NCBI GenBank assembly: GCA_031460455.1
Contig: JAVKTQ010000015.1
Coordinates: forward strand, 22,897 to 86,896
Source of the DNA: Sporomusaceae bacterium
GTDB lineage: Bacteria > Bacillota > Negativicutes > Sporomusales > UBA7701
Reading direction: 5' to 3'
DNA: 64,000 bases
Of this stretch, positions 35,013 through 43,112 are shown piece by piece. Position 1 is the stretch's first letter. Each line of letters opens with the position of its first letter. Made by a program: the position numbers and the translations under genes. The notes beneath the pieces are model-generated. The model worked only from the letters and a program-made list of their open reading frames with translations. It had not been told where the DNA came from and ran no database searches.

Positions 35013-37409
35013 CTAATCCCGATTATTCAACACTTCAACCACGGACAAATGCTTGATCCGGAGCATCGCCAACAGGTGTCCGGCCACAGCGAAAAGCGCT
35101 GTCAGGCCAGCCGCGATAAAGTATGTGGAAGGATACACGATCAGCGGCCAAGTAAAAGATTCGTTGCTGGCCGCCGTCAAGAAAGAAAACCCGGCGCTTT
35201 TCCCCAGCGGAAACCCCAGCAGCAGTGCCAGCGCGAGCGTCAGCACGATTTCGTTGAAAAGAAGCACAGCTACTTGATCCAGACTCCAGCCGATAACCCG
35301 CAGAGTGGCCAATTCACGCTGCCGGTCGCTCAAGTTTAACACCGACGTGAGGAAGACGATCGTGACGCCCAGTAAGCCGGCAATCGCGATCATGATACAC
35401 GTGAAATACGTCATGCTTCCTACCAATTGGGCAAATATCTCAACCCAGGCCGCTTTGCTCTGCGCGTAGGCCACCTCCGGAATCGCCAGCAAACGAAGCT
35501 CCAGATTCGGAAAAGATTCCCGGTCTGTCTTCAACAGCAGGACATTGATCGCGTCTCTTTCACGCACAAGTCGCTGGACGGCCGCCTGCGACATAAAGGA
35601 TACTCCCCCAAGGTCCTGTTGGGCGATGCCCACGACCCGGAAAGCATCCTGATAAGAGTCGCCCCTTAGCGGCCGAGTCCGGATCTGGACCCGGTCGCCT
35701 ACTGACAGGCCCAGTTTCTCCGCGACTTTCGAGTTCAGCAGGATGCCTTCCTCCGGGATAGCGAGCGCCCTTCCCGCCGCATTGAAAGGTTGAAGCATCC
35801 GGCCGGCGGGATTTACGCCGAAGATGACCCCTTCTTTGGGTTCCCTTTGCGCCCCTTCCCGCTGCAGCGGCGAGAAACTGGCGTTAATTTCGAGAACCGG
35901 CTCGACATCGCGGATACCGTCCCAATCCCGCAGGTACAAGACATCCCCGGACTTAACGGCATTGTTCAGGCCGACGTAATAGTCATAACGGTTTTCCTGC
36001 GTAAAAAAACGCACGCTCAGGTAATGCCGCGAATCGAGATAACAGAGGGAAAGGACCAGCATCGCGACAGTAACTGTCAAACCGGTCGCGGTGACCGCAA
36101 AACGCCCGCGGTTACGGGCGATCGAGCGCAGGGTCATCTTCCAGGAACTGAACAGGCCTTGTTGCCAGGTACCGGCTGCAGTGTTCGGCCGCGACCGATT
36201 ATAGGCGACCGCCGCGCTCAAAGCCTCGGACGGTTGGAGGCCGGCAATCTTGCGGGCCGAAAGCAGACTGACGCCGATTCCGGCCAGGACCGACCCTATT
36301 ATGATCGCGGCGAGTATCGCCGGCCCGGTAGCCTCATAGCGGCCGGGAAGAGCAAGAAGGCCGGCGAAGGTTGCGAAGGAGTCCGCCCCCAACACCGATC
36401 CCGCCGCGAGGCCGAGCAGCATTCCCGCCAGCGTGACGGCCAACGCGTACGCTGCAAAATATACCGTCACCGTGCGCGTTTCGCAGCCGAGCGCCTTCAT
36501 CACGCCGATCTGGCGCTGCTGCAGGCTGATGTACCGGTGCAGGCACATATACATGATTCCGGCCGCAGCCGCAAAAAAACCGGTGGGAACAATGGCCGTG
36601 CTTGATCTCAGACCGTCAATCTGGGAAGCGACATGCTTAACGCTCGCCTGCTCTTTGCTGGCATAACTTGCGACCAGCCCATACGGCTCCAGGAGATTCC
36701 GGATACTGTCCGCCACCAGCAGGGCATTGGCGCCGCCGGAGAAACGGACCAAGACCTGGTTGACCTCGCCCTCCATATCCAGTATCTTTTCGGCATTGCG
36801 CCGCGGAACATGGAAGACGGCAAAATCTCGCCGGTCGGGAAAATCACGGTCGCTGCGCATCTTGAAGAGATAGTCGGGACTGGTTGCCGCGCCTTCCACG
36901 ATAATAAGAGCCTGCCGTTTTCGGGCCATGATGCTGAGCTCCGCGCCGGCCTGCAGCCGGTGGGCGGCAAAATACTGGGAATCCACATAAGCTTTGATGC
37001 CGAAATCCGCCCGCAGATTTTCCTCCGTGGGCACAGGGCCGGCAACAACACAAAAGCCATTAACAGGCGCCGTTTCCCCCGGTTCGAAACTCAGCATCCG
37101 GCCGACGCCGCGCGGGACCCCGTCCTCCATGACCTTAACATCTTCCTGAATCCGGCCGGTCACCTGTTCGACCCCGGGAAGCGACTCGATCGAACGCAGC
37201 ACCGTCACCGGCGCCCGCTGCACATGAAAATAATGGTCGGCAGCGCGCGTATCCTGGTAAAAATCCGCCTGCACCCGGGTCAAGTTTGACAGGGCAAGGT
37301 TCATTCCATAATAACAGCCGACGCCTAATGCAATCAGGACAGCCATCGCGGCGAACTGACCGGCTGTTTCGGTTATGGCTCGCGCTAGCTTGTGCCACAA
37401 AACGCCCAT
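35013..37409 (-). CDS. FtsX/MacB-type ABC transporter permease
   Basis: Product of 798 residues: one N-terminal membrane helix, a periplasmic MacB-core-like domain, three helices, a spacer with another helix, a second periplasmic domain and three C-terminal helices, i.e. the tandem FtsX layout. Two LQPSEALSA / LSVVEVLNN segments after the helix bundles are typical of this family (ends each FtsX unit). Start at 37409 (MGVLWHK) with GAAGG upstream; longer frame lacks an RBS. With the ATPase and adaptor it forms an exporter, possibly for lipids, peptides or antibiotics. Confidence 0.88.
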   Translation of the reverse strand: MGVLWHKLARAITETAGQFAAMAVLIALGVGCYYGMNLALSNLTRVQADFYQDTRAADHYFHVQRAPVTVLRSIESLPGVEQVTGRIQEDVKVMEDGVPRGVGRMLSFEPGETAPVNGFCVVAGPVPTEENLRADFGIKAYVDSQYFAAHRLQAGAELSIMARKRQALIIVEGAATSPDYLFKMRSDRDFPDRRDFAVFHVPRRNAEKILDMEGEVNQVLVRFSGGANALLVADSIRNLLEPYGLVASYASKEQASVKHVASQIDGLRSSTAIVPTGFFAAAAGIMYMCLHRYISLQQRQIGVMKALGCETRTVTVYFAAYALAVTLAGMLLGLAAGSVLGADSFATFAGLLALPGRYEATGPAILAAIIIGSVLAGIGVSLLSARKIAGLQPSEALSAAVAYNRSRPNTAAGTWQQGLFSSWKMTLRSIARNRGRFAVTATGLTVTVAMLVLSLCYLDSRHYLSVRFFTQENRYDYYVGLNNAVKSGDVLYLRDWDGIRDVEPVLEINASFSPLQREGAQREPKEGVIFGVNPAGRMLQPFNAAGRALAIPEEGILLNSKVAEKLGLSVGDRVQIRTRPLRGDSYQDAFRVVGIAQQDLGGVSFMSQAAVQRLVRERDAINVLLLKTDRESFPNLELRLLAIPEVAYAQSKAAWVEIFAQLVGSMTYFTCIMIAIAGLLGVTIVFLTSVLNLSDRQRELATLRVIGWSLDQVAVLLFNEIVLTLALALLLGFPLGKSAGFSFLTAASNESFTWPLIVYPSTYFIAAGLTALFAVAGHLLAMLRIKHLSVVEVLNNRD

Positions 37410-38097
37410 TTTCTTTGACCTTCCCCAGCAGATATCCCCAGGAAGCAACAGCCAGAAACGACAACCATTGACACCAATTTAATTCTAAGGTGTTTTCGCC
37501 AGCAGGTTTTCGGCTCCTCCAAAGTGGTACCGTGACCCTGCAAATCCACTCACAATTCGCTCGCCTATGTACCGGGGTAAAGCGATGCACGGCGGGGGAC
37601 AGGTCACTTATGACATGCTCCCTATTTCAAGACCGCCTCGCGCCAACAAAAACCACCATTTTATCTACTTTCTCTAGCAATATTACTATATTTTTGCAAA
37701 TATTGAACTATACTAAAGTATAGTCAGAAGAAAAAAAAAGTATAGGTTTTGCTATACTTTACGTGATCTTCTGCTATGAGTATCAAGTTTATTTAAGACA
37801 AAATACTTAGCCATACAATTTATAGGCAGAGATGTATCGCGAGCTGTGGTGTGCCGAAGTAGACGCTCGGCACGGCAAATTGCTATCCGCCCAATTGAAC
37901 CGACGGTCGGAGTTTGGTCATTTGGGATGTTACCCCATGAGGCCAACAATCCCGTGTATCACACCGATAGGTGCAGAATTAGCTCAGCATTCTTCGTATT
38001 CCGTATCTAAGGAGCTTTGACGAAGATGCAACAGTGAACATCGGACGCTATAATAGTGTGAGTAACCGGAACGAATTCACACAAGGGAGGAAAGACT
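37410..38097. other. Long intergenic region between divergent exporter and CAP-domain genes
   Basis: About 690 bases without a convincing gene. The centre (37660-37770) is markedly A/T-rich and carries the two inverted repeats annotated separately. Short open frames here lack ribosome binding sites and family features. No RNA gene was recognised. Confidence 0.6.
37707..37760. promoter_or_regulatory. Two related inverted repeats (candidate operators)
   Basis: ACTATACT-AA-AGTATAGT at 37707-37724 is a perfect 8+8 palindrome; AAAGTATAG-N6-CTATACTTT at 37737-37760 is a perfect 9+9 repeat with the same half-site words in opposite order. They are 12 bp apart and sit ~300 bp upstream of the exporter operon and ~340 bp upstream of the CAP-domain gene. 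Probably binding sites of a dimeric regulator; no regulator gene is next to them. Confidence 0.55.
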
Positions 38098-38781
38098 GTG
38101 AAGCTTCGGATTATCGTCGTCACCGCTGTTACTTTCGTTTCTCTTGCCAGTTCAATAGTTCCGGCAGCTGCCGCTACATTCTACCGAACACAATCGCCCT
38201 ATTCGTATCAGATGATGACTCTTTATCAACAACTCTTCGGCTATATACCGAGGACGCCACCCACTCCTACTCCTTCGCCCGCACCGGCTCCATCTCCAGT
38301 TCCAACTCCTACACCTTCACCGACGACACCTACGCCTGCGCCCACACCGGCTCCAGCGCCAGCTCCGGCTCCTGGCACGGATATATTAAACGCGCCGTTG
38401 ACTGCACTGGAACAGCAGATGGTAAGCTTGGTCAATCAGGAACGCACCAGCCTCGGCCTACAGCCCCTGCAGGTTGATGCCCGTTTGGTGAAAGTGGCCA
38501 GGATGAAAAGCACGGATATGATCAAAAACAGCTATTTTGGCCATACTTCGCCAGTCTACGGCTCTCCCTACGATATGATGAAGGCTCAAGGAATAACCTA
38601 CCGCGAGGCTGGTGAAAACCTCTCCGGTGCCGGCTCTGTCGAGAAAGCCCATACCGGGCTGATGAACTCTACCGGGCATCGTGCAAATATCCTTAATCCT
38701 TCCTTCACGCGGTTAGGCATCGGTATCGTTAAAGGCGGCCCGTATGGTTATATGTTCACCCAGGAGTTCATCGGTCTGTGA
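38098..38781 (+). CDS. Secreted CAP-domain (SCP/PR1, YkwD-like) protein
   Basis: Product of 227 residues: signal peptide (1-26, ending AAAA), a short segment, a Pro/Thr/Ala-rich linker (~52-95) and a CAP domain (~103-227) with LVNQERTSLGLQPLQVD, HTSPVYGSPYDMM, GENLSG and STGHRANILNPSFTRLGIGI motifs. YkwD-type proteins are secreted and often tied to spores or the cell wall in Firmicutes. GTG start behind GGGAGGAAA. A hairpin follows at 38786-38811. Confidence 0.9.
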   Translation: MKLRIIVVTAVTFVSLASSIVPAAAATFYRTQSPYSYQMMTLYQQLFGYIPRTPPTPTPSPAPAPSPVPTPTPSPTTPTPAPTPAPAPAPAPGTDILNAPLTALEQQMVSLVNQERTSLGLQPLQVDARLVKVARMKSTDMIKNSYFGHTSPVYGSPYDMMKAQGITYREAGENLSGAGSVEKAHTGLMNSTGHRANILNPSFTRLGIGIVKGGPYGYMFTQEFIGL

Positions 38782-38785
38782 TTAT

Positions 38786-38811
38786 TGACACCGCCCATAT
38801 GGGCGGTGTCA
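38786..38811 (+). terminator. Terminator hairpin after the CAP-domain gene
   Basis: Perfect 13+13 palindrome (TGACACCGCCCAT and its complement) five bases after the stop codon, followed by GTATTT. The T-run is short. Confidence 0.7.
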
Positions 38812-38916
38812 GTATTTAGGTCGTTATTAAAATCCTAGTAAGATCAATTTTTCAACACGCTGGCAGCCGGAAATAGAAAGAAACCCCGGAAACCAGGGTT
38901 TCTATCCAAGATTATT

Positions 38917-39219
38917 CTACCAGCCCATTGGGGCGGGCATGTGATGATCATCGCACTCGTCTTTGTGTTTTTTGTCGTTGCAGAAGATGTTGATGACACA
39001 GTTGCCGTCATGGTCCTTACCGCCATCCCATTTCCCGTCGGGCTTCTTCTCGTTGCAGAAGATGTTGATGACACAGTTGCCGTCATGGTCCTTACCGCCA
39101 TCCCATTGCCCGTCGTGCTTCTTCTCGCCGCAGAAAATGTTGATGATACAGTTGTGCTTTCTCTCGGAGGGGTGGGGCTCTCTGGCAGTATCCTCGACTT
39201 GCTCGGTTTCTTCTTCCAT
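38917..39219 (-). CDS. Small repetitive Cys/His/Asp-rich protein
   Basis: Product of 100 residues that I do not recognise. After an acidic start (EEETEQVEDTAREPHPSE) it has 25-residue tandem repeats, each holding NCVINIFCNEKK followed by DGKWDGGKDHDG; 2.5 units are present, encoded by 75-bp DNA repeats. The last unit ends in DECDDHHMPAPMGW. The evenly spaced Cys pairs and His/Asp clusters suggest metal binding or disulfide cross-linking, for example in a spore coat layer. Start at 39219 behind GGAAGGAGGTGA, a very strong RBS, suggesting high expression. Probably co-transcribed with the gene upstream. Confidence 0.75.
   Translation of the reverse strand: MEEETEQVEDTAREPHPSERKHNCIINIFCGEKKHDGQWDGGKDHDGNCVINIFCNEKKPDGKWDGGKDHDGNCVINIFCNDKKHKDECDDHHMPAPMGW
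38980..39140. repeat. 75-bp tandem repeat inside the Cys/His/Asp-rich gene
   Basis: Units start at 38980, 39055 and 39130 (the third partial). The first two differ by only a few bases, so the duplication is recent or kept homogeneous by recombination. It preserves reading frame (25 codons). Confidence 0.85.
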
Positions 39220-39345
39220 CGTTATCACCTCCTTCCCAGCGATTTGGATATTAAGGGCTGCGTTGAATCGGCAGATCAAGCGCCAGTCAGCGGGAAGGAA
39301 GAGATACGCCCCTCCCTGAGAGCCAGGGTTGCAGAGCGGGAGCCA

Positions 39346-39807
39346 CTACTTGTCATCGCATTTGTCGTCGTCCTTTTTATCGTCATCGTAGCAGCTGATA
39401 TTGATGATGCGGGCCTTTTCGTCGCTGCGGTTGCAGCTTATGTTGATAACATGGTCCTCCTCGTGGCACTCGAAGTCATGTTCCTCCTCGCACGGGCACT
39501 CATCCCCATGGTGGTCATGGTCTTCGCATTCGTCCTTGTGCTCGTCGCACGGGCAATTTACGCCAGGGATGATGAACTGAATGTTTTCTACATTAATGGC
39601 GACACATGTACCTTCGGGAACCTTCGGGCAGCATTTCCGGCAAAAGGGACGGGTCAGCTGAATCAGGATAAATTCGTGACGGACGTGGTGATGTGGCGGG
39701 TGTACGTCCCCGAGGAATGTACCGGTCAGAGATACGCAGTCATCAAGCACCACCGTTATGACCAAGCCGCAGGCAAGATCGAACCCCTTTTCTCTTGGAA
39801 ACCTCAA
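39346..39807 (-). CDS. Cys/His/acid-rich protein with an Sm-like N-terminal part
   Basis: Product of 153 residues, not recognised as a named family. The N-terminal half (LVITVVLDDCVSLTGTFLGDV...FILIQLTRPF) has the alternating pattern of an Sm-like small barrel; the rest is rich in Cys, His, Asp and Glu (CRKCCPKVPEGTC, CPCDEHKDEC, DECPCEEEHDFEC) and carries two copies of the motif INISC that is also found as INIFC in the neighbouring repeat protein. TTG start at 39807 behind AAGGAGGGG. Likely a surface-layer or spore-coat structural protein or a metal-binding protein. Confidence 0.7.
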   Translation of the reverse strand: MRFPREKGFDLACGLVITVVLDDCVSLTGTFLGDVHPPHHHVRHEFILIQLTRPFCRKCCPKVPEGTCVAINVENIQFIIPGVNCPCDEHKDECEDHDHHGDECPCEEEHDFECHEEDHVINISCNRSDEKARIINISCYDDDKKDDDKCDDK

Positions 39808-39895
39808 GCCACTCCCCTCCTTGTTTCCGTGTCTTCATTTCTATAATATTCACGGCAGCAGGGAACTGTGATATGTTAAGAGCGGGAGAGACGAG

Positions 39896-39925
39896 GACGG
39901 CCGTGGAACCGTCTCCACGACCGTC
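39896..39925 (-). terminator. Hairpin after the 56-residue Cys/His-rich gene
   Basis: 12-bp stem with one mismatch (GACGGCCGTGGA / TCCACGACCGTC) around a six-base loop, 18 bp after the stop codon of the small gene. It probably separates it from the next Cys-rich gene. Confidence 0.5.
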
Positions 39926-39942
39926 AAAGCCCGGATGATTGT

Positions 39943-40113
39943 TCAGATAAAATCGCAGCATTCGTGGTGACAGAAATTATGGCTGCATTTTTTGCACACA
40001 AGGTGGCACTCTTTGTGGTGGCATTCGCAGCACTTATGGGGAAATTTGAAGCAGCATTCGTGGTCAAACTCATGGTGGCACTTGGGGCATTTGTGAAAGT
40101 GACGGTAGGACAT
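39943..40113 (-). CDS. 56-residue extremely Cys/His-rich protein
   Basis: Short gene of 56 codons, easy to miss by length filters. The product has 13 Cys and 12 His among 56 residues, in repeated blocks: KCPKCHHEFDHECC, KCCECHHKECHLVC and KKCSHNFCHHECC, ending in DFI. The ATG at 40113 is preceded by AAAGGAGG at seven bases, an ideal RBS, and the codon pattern (CAC/TGC/GAA) is clean to the TGA. It has the look of a metal-chelating (Zn, Cu, Ni, Fe) or disulfide-rich structural protein, but matches no family that I can name. It heads the group of Cys-rich genes on this strand. Confidence 0.75.
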   Translation of the reverse strand: MSYRHFHKCPKCHHEFDHECCFKFPHKCCECHHKECHLVCKKCSHNFCHHECCDFI

Positions 40114-40267
40114 CCTTGGACCTCCTTTCGGCGGGCATCGGCAATAGCATCTACGTTACATAATATGCATGTCGGCTGCGGCGTGCTACCATAATAGCCG
40201 GTGAGCAATATCCCTCGCTCGCGGGCCTCCGGAGGCCGGCACTTTTTTGCAACGCATCTACCCGCAG

Positions 40268-40567
40268 TGAACAGCACCCCTTAAGGTAGACACAGGAAGA
40301 AAAACCATGACCGCGAGCATGTCAAGAAAAGGTAATTGCCTGGATAATGCGGCAATAAAAAACTACTCCAGGCACCTGAAAGCCGAGCTCCTTTCTCTTA
40401 AAAAGTGTACTTCCGCAGCAGAGCTTGGACGGACCGTCAAAGAATATATCAGCTTCTACAACAAGGAACGTATTCAAATCAAATTAAACAAGCTGGCACC
40501 GATTGAGTACCGGCGCCAGCTCAAAGCTTAGGTTTATTATCGCTGTCTACTTTTTGGGGGCTTGACT
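40268..40567. mobile_element. Miniature/internally deleted IS3-family element
   Basis: The right end (TGTCTACTTTTTGGGGGCTTGAC, 40544-40566, written here in broken form as TGTCTAC-TTTTTGGGGG-CTTGAC) and a degenerate matching left end at 40268-40293 (TGAACAGC-ACCCCTTAAG-GTAGACAC) enclose a remnant of the orfB transposase gene. Total length ~300 bp against ~1.2-1.5 kb for complete IS3-type elements. It has inserted beside the Cys/His-rich genes. Confidence 0.65.
40307..40531 (+). pseudogene. 3' fragment of an IS3-family transposase (OrfB)
   Basis: 74 codons corresponding to the C-terminal end of the DDE integrase domain: MSRKGNCLDNAAIKNYSRHLKAE, containing the last catalytic-region segment, and FYNKERIQIKLNKLAPIEYR near the end. 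The first two catalytic Asp residues are missing, so it cannot transpose by itself. No RBS is seen before the apparent start. Confidence 0.85.
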
Positions 40568-40677
40568 AGTAGTACGCAGGATTTTTGTTGTTGAAGAGGG
40601 TGGACTCCGCTGAGGGCAAAAAACTTATTTTATTCTGAGCATGGAGCAATCTTGCGGGGGAAATTCCCCTGCTTATA

Positions 40678-41733
40678 TTAAGGTGTTTTAGCTGAGACTG
40701 TCAATATTCCCGTGGCAGCCTTAATAACGTCGTCTGGACGGATGCGCCACATACATTCGTTGAAACGGCAGCTTTTTTTTATTGATTCGTCCTTGTGCCA
40801 GCAAGGAGCACATTCCATGGGCTTAGTCAGTACGACATCACCAGGATTTCGCGGGCCCCAGACTCTCGGGTCGGTAGGTCCCATCAACGCAACCACCGGA
40901 GTCGAAAAAGCCTGAGCAATATGCATCGGGCCGGTGTCGACCGTGATAAGAAGATCGGCCGCTCTAATCAACGCCGCGAGTTCTCCTAAAGAAAGAAGCC
41001 CGCCTAATACTTCGGCAACATTTCCTGCGGCGGTGTTGATGCTGCGAAGAGCGGTCAGCTGCCGCAAGCTTCCCAGGAGATAACAATCGGCAAATTCGGC
41101 CAGTGTTCGCAATACTTCTACGTACCCGTTATCCGTCCAGTTCTTCTGGGGATCGTCGCTGAATGGGCACAAAAGAACTATCGGTCGCCCGTTATCTTGT
41201 AGACGCGGCAGTTTCATATTCAGGCTTGATTCCTCTTCGTCACTTACAAGAAATTCAATGTTGGTGTCTTCTGAAGTGATGCCAAGCATAGCCAGCAACG
41301 CCAGCTGATATTCCGTTTCATGCCTTATTACAATCGGATCTAATGGCAACATATGGGTCAAAAATTTGCCGCCGCCGTGTGTATCGAAGCCGGCGCGATA
41401 TACGGCGCCACTTAGAAAGGCCATCATCGGGTCGGCGGAGCCGTGGCGGGAGGATAGGGCCAAATCATATTTCTTCTGGCGCAATGCTTGAATCAATTTC
41501 ATTAACTTTGCCCGGTCCCGCTGCCAATTCTCAATACCGTAGAAAATTACATTGCTGACATGGGGGTTGTGGAAAGCCGCTTCCCCTTGGGGCATGCTGA
41601 CCAGCATGTCGATTTCCGCATGGGGAAAGTACTTCTTCAGGGCCCTCGTTGTCGGACATGACAGGACGATATCGCCGATGTGGGTTATAGTAACCATCAA
41701 AATTTTGTTAATCTGTTCCGGTAGAATCAGCAA
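40678..41733 (-). CDS. GT9 family glycosyltransferase (heptosyltransferase-like)
   Basis: Product of 351 residues with the GT9 layout: N-terminal KILMVTITHIGDIVLSCPTTRALKKYFP and the C-terminal donor site DLLITVDTGPMHIAQAFSTPVVALMGPTDP. GT9 enzymes add heptose to LPS inner core or sugars to other glycans. A cysteine-containing tail (MECAPCWHKDESIKKSCRFNECM) follows, as in many GT9s. Start is TTG at 41733 behind GGGAGGTG, 4 bp after the upstream gene; the earlier ATG frame overlaps that gene. Could make envelope or spore-surface glycan. Confidence 0.85.
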   Translation of the reverse strand: MLILPEQINKILMVTITHIGDIVLSCPTTRALKKYFPHAEIDMLVSMPQGEAAFHNPHVSNVIFYGIENWQRDRAKLMKLIQALRQKKYDLALSSRHGSADPMMAFLSGAVYRAGFDTHGGGKFLTHMLPLDPIVIRHETEYQLALLAMLGITSEDTNIEFLVSDEEESSLNMKLPRLQDNGRPIVLLCPFSDDPQKNWTDNGYVEVLRTLAEFADCYLLGSLRQLTALRSINTAAGNVAEVLGGLLSLGELAALIRAADLLITVDTGPMHIAQAFSTPVVALMGPTDPRVWGPRNPGDVVLTKPMECAPCWHKDESIKKSCRFNECMWRIRPDDVIKAATGILTVSAKTP

Positions 41734-41737
41734 ACAG

Positions 41738-42970
41738 TCACCTCCCGCTAGAAGGGAATTTGTCATGCTGCATAGCGGTGGATAGAGCGTTGACGAAGTT
41801 GGCGGCAATCTGTTGCCAATCAAACTTCGACTTGGTCAAAATGTAGGCTTGGTGGGCCAAACTGGCGGCCAGCGAGGGATTATTCAGCAGCTCGCCAATG
41901 CGGTCAGCCATTGCTGCGCACTCGCTTACTAGATAATGCAGTCCATCGTTTCCGCCGATTCCCCTTGATCCCAGATAAGTTGTAATAACCGGCAGGCCGG
42001 CTGCCATATACTCCAACATTTTCAGATTGGTGCCTGAACCGGATTGAACGGGGTTTAGCGACACATCAGCCAGGCTGAACATACGGTATTTTTCCTGTTC
42101 GCTGACGACGCCGAGCAGAGCGACATTGCCCGGCAGCTTGCGGCTGGTGAGTGCTTCACACAGGCTTCCTATCAGTAGGAATTTTACGCCGGGCAACGCT
42201 TTGGCCAGCTCGATCACTTGTTCCGCCGCCCTGACACTTGGCGGGAATTTGCTCCCCGTATACACTGCGCAGGGCTGAGGCATGTTCTGGGCAGCTTTAA
42301 GTCGCTGCCTGTGTTCATAAGAAACGAACGGGATTGCCCCAATGTCGGCTCCATTCGGCACGACGATGAATTTGCCGGGGGAAATGCTATAGAGGCTGGC
42401 CAACTTGCCGGCATCCTCCTGAGAGCAGGTTGCTATAAGCCGGCTTTGCTCACACGCCGCCTTCTCCGACTGCTCGATATCCGCCAGCAGGTAACTTAAA
42501 CTGGCAGGCAGGATTTGGCGGTGCAACTCGCTTTCCACGTTATGTGCATCATATAATATCATACGATCGGCGCCCAGTTCCTGTGTTTCTTTGTATAGAT
42601 AAGGGTGAGACAGTATAACGATGTCGGCATCCTTAAGCTGCTCTTTCACTACATGGCTATATTCTGGTGTCAGGCTTGCCGCCTTGGGTGTGATGGCGCA
42701 GGTTACAAAACCGATTTCCCGGAATAACTCGTGCTCCAGTCGGCAATGAGGAAAACTCTTAGGGACTTGTATCTCTTGTAGCCCCGGCGCGAGCGTTTTA
42801 TTCGACCGTCTATCGGAAAGACAGAGAATGACCACGTCAAAAGAACGGGCCACATACTTATATAAGTGAAAAACCCGCCCCTGCCCGCCGCTGATCGGTG
42901 GGTACACTGGGAAGGGGTTGAGAACCAGAATTTTGGGTCTTGATTTAGCGATCATCGAAAGCACATCCAT
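41738..42970 (-). CDS. GT4-type glycosyltransferase
   Basis: Product of 410 residues, GT-B fold. N-terminal PFPVYPPISGGQGRVFHLYKYVA (acceptor side, GG loop) and C-terminal SLADVSLNPVQSGSGTNLKMLEYMAAGLPVITT (EX7E-like donor region) are typical. Two candidate starts, 42970 and an ATG 15 bases later, both with weak RBS. Immediately upstream of the GT9 gene (4 bp), so both act in one glycan pathway. Confidence 0.85.
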   Translation of the reverse strand: MDVLSMIAKSRPKILVLNPFPVYPPISGGQGRVFHLYKYVARSFDVVILCLSDRRSNKTLAPGLQEIQVPKSFPHCRLEHELFREIGFVTCAITPKAASLTPEYSHVVKEQLKDADIVILSHPYLYKETQELGADRMILYDAHNVESELHRQILPASLSYLLADIEQSEKAACEQSRLIATCSQEDAGKLASLYSISPGKFIVVPNGADIGAIPFVSYEHRQRLKAAQNMPQPCAVYTGSKFPPSVRAAEQVIELAKALPGVKFLLIGSLCEALTSRKLPGNVALLGVVSEQEKYRMFSLADVSLNPVQSGSGTNLKMLEYMAAGLPVITTYLGSRGIGGNDGLHYLVSECAAMADRIGELLNNPSLAASLAHQAYILTKSKFDWQQIAANFVNALSTAMQHDKFPSSGR

Positions 42971-43026
42971 TCTTCTGGCGGAAGATGCCGGCGGGAGAGG
43001 ATGATAGATTATATGTAGCGATCAAA

Positions 43027-43059
43027 AAAATAAATGCGGGTATTGCCCGCATTTATTTT
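43027..43059. terminator. Strong hairpin between divergent glycosyltransferase genes
   Basis: 14-bp perfect stem (AAAATAAATGCGGG and complement) with loop TATTG, followed by a short T-rich stretch on the plus strand. Placed between divergent start codons, 54 bases before the next gene, it is oddly located for a terminator and could be a leader structure or trace of a lost gene. Confidence 0.55.
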
Positions 43060-43112
43060 GTCACGCCTGAATACAGATTCTTAAGAATTAAGGCCGTGGG
43101 GAGGAAATCCTC

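Noticed and set aside
37490..37723. 77-codon plus-strand open frame in the intergenic region
   Set aside because: No RBS, no recognisable domain, runs into the operator region.
37752..37949. 65-codon minus-strand open frame
   Set aside because: No RBS and composition not like neighbours; overlaps the candidate operators.
38980..39140. Possible CRISPR-like repeat
   Set aside because: Repeat unit is 75 bp without spacers, in frame with a coding sequence; not a CRISPR array. No CRISPR array or cas gene seen in the window.
39924..40277. 117-codon minus-strand frame over the Cys/His-rich gene
   Set aside because: Different frame from the 56-residue gene; no RBS; Thr/Ala/Asn-rich composition is the shifted reading of TGC/CAC codons.
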